A stretch of 5,237 bases of DNA from Methanoregulaceae archaeon. Its GTDB lineage: Archaea > Halobacteriota > Methanomicrobia > Methanomicrobiales > Methanospirillaceae. Each line of letters begins with the position of its first letter. The stretch's first letter is position 1. The position numbers were made by a program, and so were the translations under genes. The notes beneath the pieces were generated by a model that did no database searches, was not told the DNA's origin, and saw nothing but the letters and a program-made list of their open reading frames with translations. The DNA lies in contig JACTVF010000189.1 in NCBI GenBank assembly GCA_019695435.1, positions 1 through 5,237 of the forward strand, in the 5' to 3' direction. This document shows, one piece after another, positions 4,547-5,237 of this stretch.

Positions 4547-5237
4547 ATGGCGACGGAAAAGAAGGCAACCGAGTACCGAGTCGCCAACTACGACGGCCGT
4601 CTGAAGGCGGTCCCCGAAGCGGGACTTTCCGGCAAGTTAGAGATCAAGCCGGATGGAACGTGGGAACTTGATTTCGGGTTCCGCAAGAAGGTTAGCGGCC
4701 AGTTCCTGGTCCTCCCGCTCGTTGTGACGCCGCTCTCGGAACAGTCGTCTCAGGTGACGATACGCCAACCTCAGGACCCCAACTACGGCGTACGATTCGA
4801 GTTGCCCGAAACGCCAGCCGCGGTGATCTTGCAGGATCTCGCTGAGCGCGGCTTCACGGTCCAACAGTTGGCAGCGGCCATTCAGGCGCGTGCGCAGGGT
4901 CTAGCGAGCGGGCAGTGGTGGCTGGCGATCAAGCCATGCAGAATCCTCATTAGCTGCCACTACTCGGGAGCAAGGAACAAAAACGAGGCCGGCAGTCTGC
5001 ATGCCACTGCGAAAGGACTTCAGTACAAGGCCTTACTTGGCTCCAAGGTCTCGATTCCTTGGCTGGTGATACGCGACATCGAGATAAGCACGCAGGCCAC
5101 GAAGCGAGTCACGGCCGGTCGGGTACTTGCCGTAGGTGTGTTTGCTCTAGCTGCCAAGAAGAATGAGGTTTTCACCTACGTCCATATTTCTGACGCGAAC
5201 ACCGTTTGGAGCTTCGCTGTCAAGTCGCCACAGCCAA
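4547..5237 (+). CDS. PH-like domain protein, C-terminus outside the window
   Basis: An open frame of 230 codons runs off the right edge. Residues about 140-228 resemble bacterial PH-like (bPH/GRAM-type) domains. A strand (KALLGS) is followed by IPWLVIRDIEIS, then a basic RVTAGRVLAVGVFALAAKK, then strands FTYVHIS and TVWSFAVKS. The IPW-x2-I and GR(V/L)-G-FAL-KK features are typical of actinobacterial members. Residues about 24-105 may be an earlier PH-like unit (LEIKPDGTWELDFGF, then GVRFELPETPAAVILQDLAERG, the latter like the closing helix). No signal peptide or transmembrane span is visible; such domains are often at membranes or signalling complexes, but the role is unknown here. The ATG has a strong GGAGG 8 nt upstream and a palindrome further up. 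Any extra C-terminal domain (for example SHOCT) would lie beyond the edge. Confidence 0.75.
   Translation, partial: MATEKKATEYRVANYDGRLKAVPEAGLSGKLEIKPDGTWELDFGFRKKVSGQFLVLPLVVTPLSEQSSQVTIRQPQDPNYGVRFELPETPAAVILQDLAERGFTVQQLAAAIQARAQGLASGQWWLAIKPCRILISCHYSGARNKNEAGSLHATAKGLQYKALLGSKVSIPWLVIRDIEISTQATKRVTAGRVLAVGVFALAAKKNEVFTYVHISDANTVWSFAVKSPQP

Noticed and set aside
4637..4864. Minus-strand 75-aa open frame inside the PH-like gene
   Set aside because: It is fully antisense to a well-supported gene with a strong ribosome binding site and has no independent support.

Overview
The window looks like an accessory or island-edge stretch of a high-GC Gram-positive (actinobacterial-type) chromosome. 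The evidence is moderately high GC with GC-rich third codon positions, GTG/TTG start candidates, a Gram-positive-style single-span signal peptidase I, and a PH-like protein of the kind common in Actinobacteria. This lineage call is inference, as no ribosomal or other taxonomic marker is present. No tRNA, rRNA or CRISPR array was seen.

Left part (1-1912), minus strand. The 5' end of a phage/ICE-type tyrosine recombinase gene runs off the left edge, with its catalytic half outside the window. Upstream of it on the same strand is a complete 426-residue pentapeptide-repeat protein gene with a good ribosome binding site. A stem-loop follows its stop codon and a small palindrome lies in its leader. 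The long plus-strand reading frames across this gene are antisense shadows of the repeats.

Middle (1913-2576), gene-poor. About 270 bases hold nothing recognisable. A plus-strand reading frame (2180-2443) follows that reads like a small conserved protein but is split by one TAG, so it is probably a decayed gene.

Repeat-bounded module (2577-4085). Two directly oriented copies of an 87-bp sequence (7 mismatches, last 38 bp identical) bracket two plus-strand genes. One encodes a 152-residue protein with a signal peptide. The other encodes a complete type I signal peptidase with all catalytic boxes. The layout suggests a small acquired or recombined cassette in which an exported protein travels with a processing protease. 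The functional link is inference.

Right part (4086-5237), plus strand. A 90-residue unrecognised basic protein is followed by a strong 7-bp hairpin or palindrome. Next comes a protein with PH-like (bPH/GRAM-type) regions that runs off the right edge.

The most unusual structure is the repeat-bounded exported-protein/signal-peptidase pair in a region next to an integrase.
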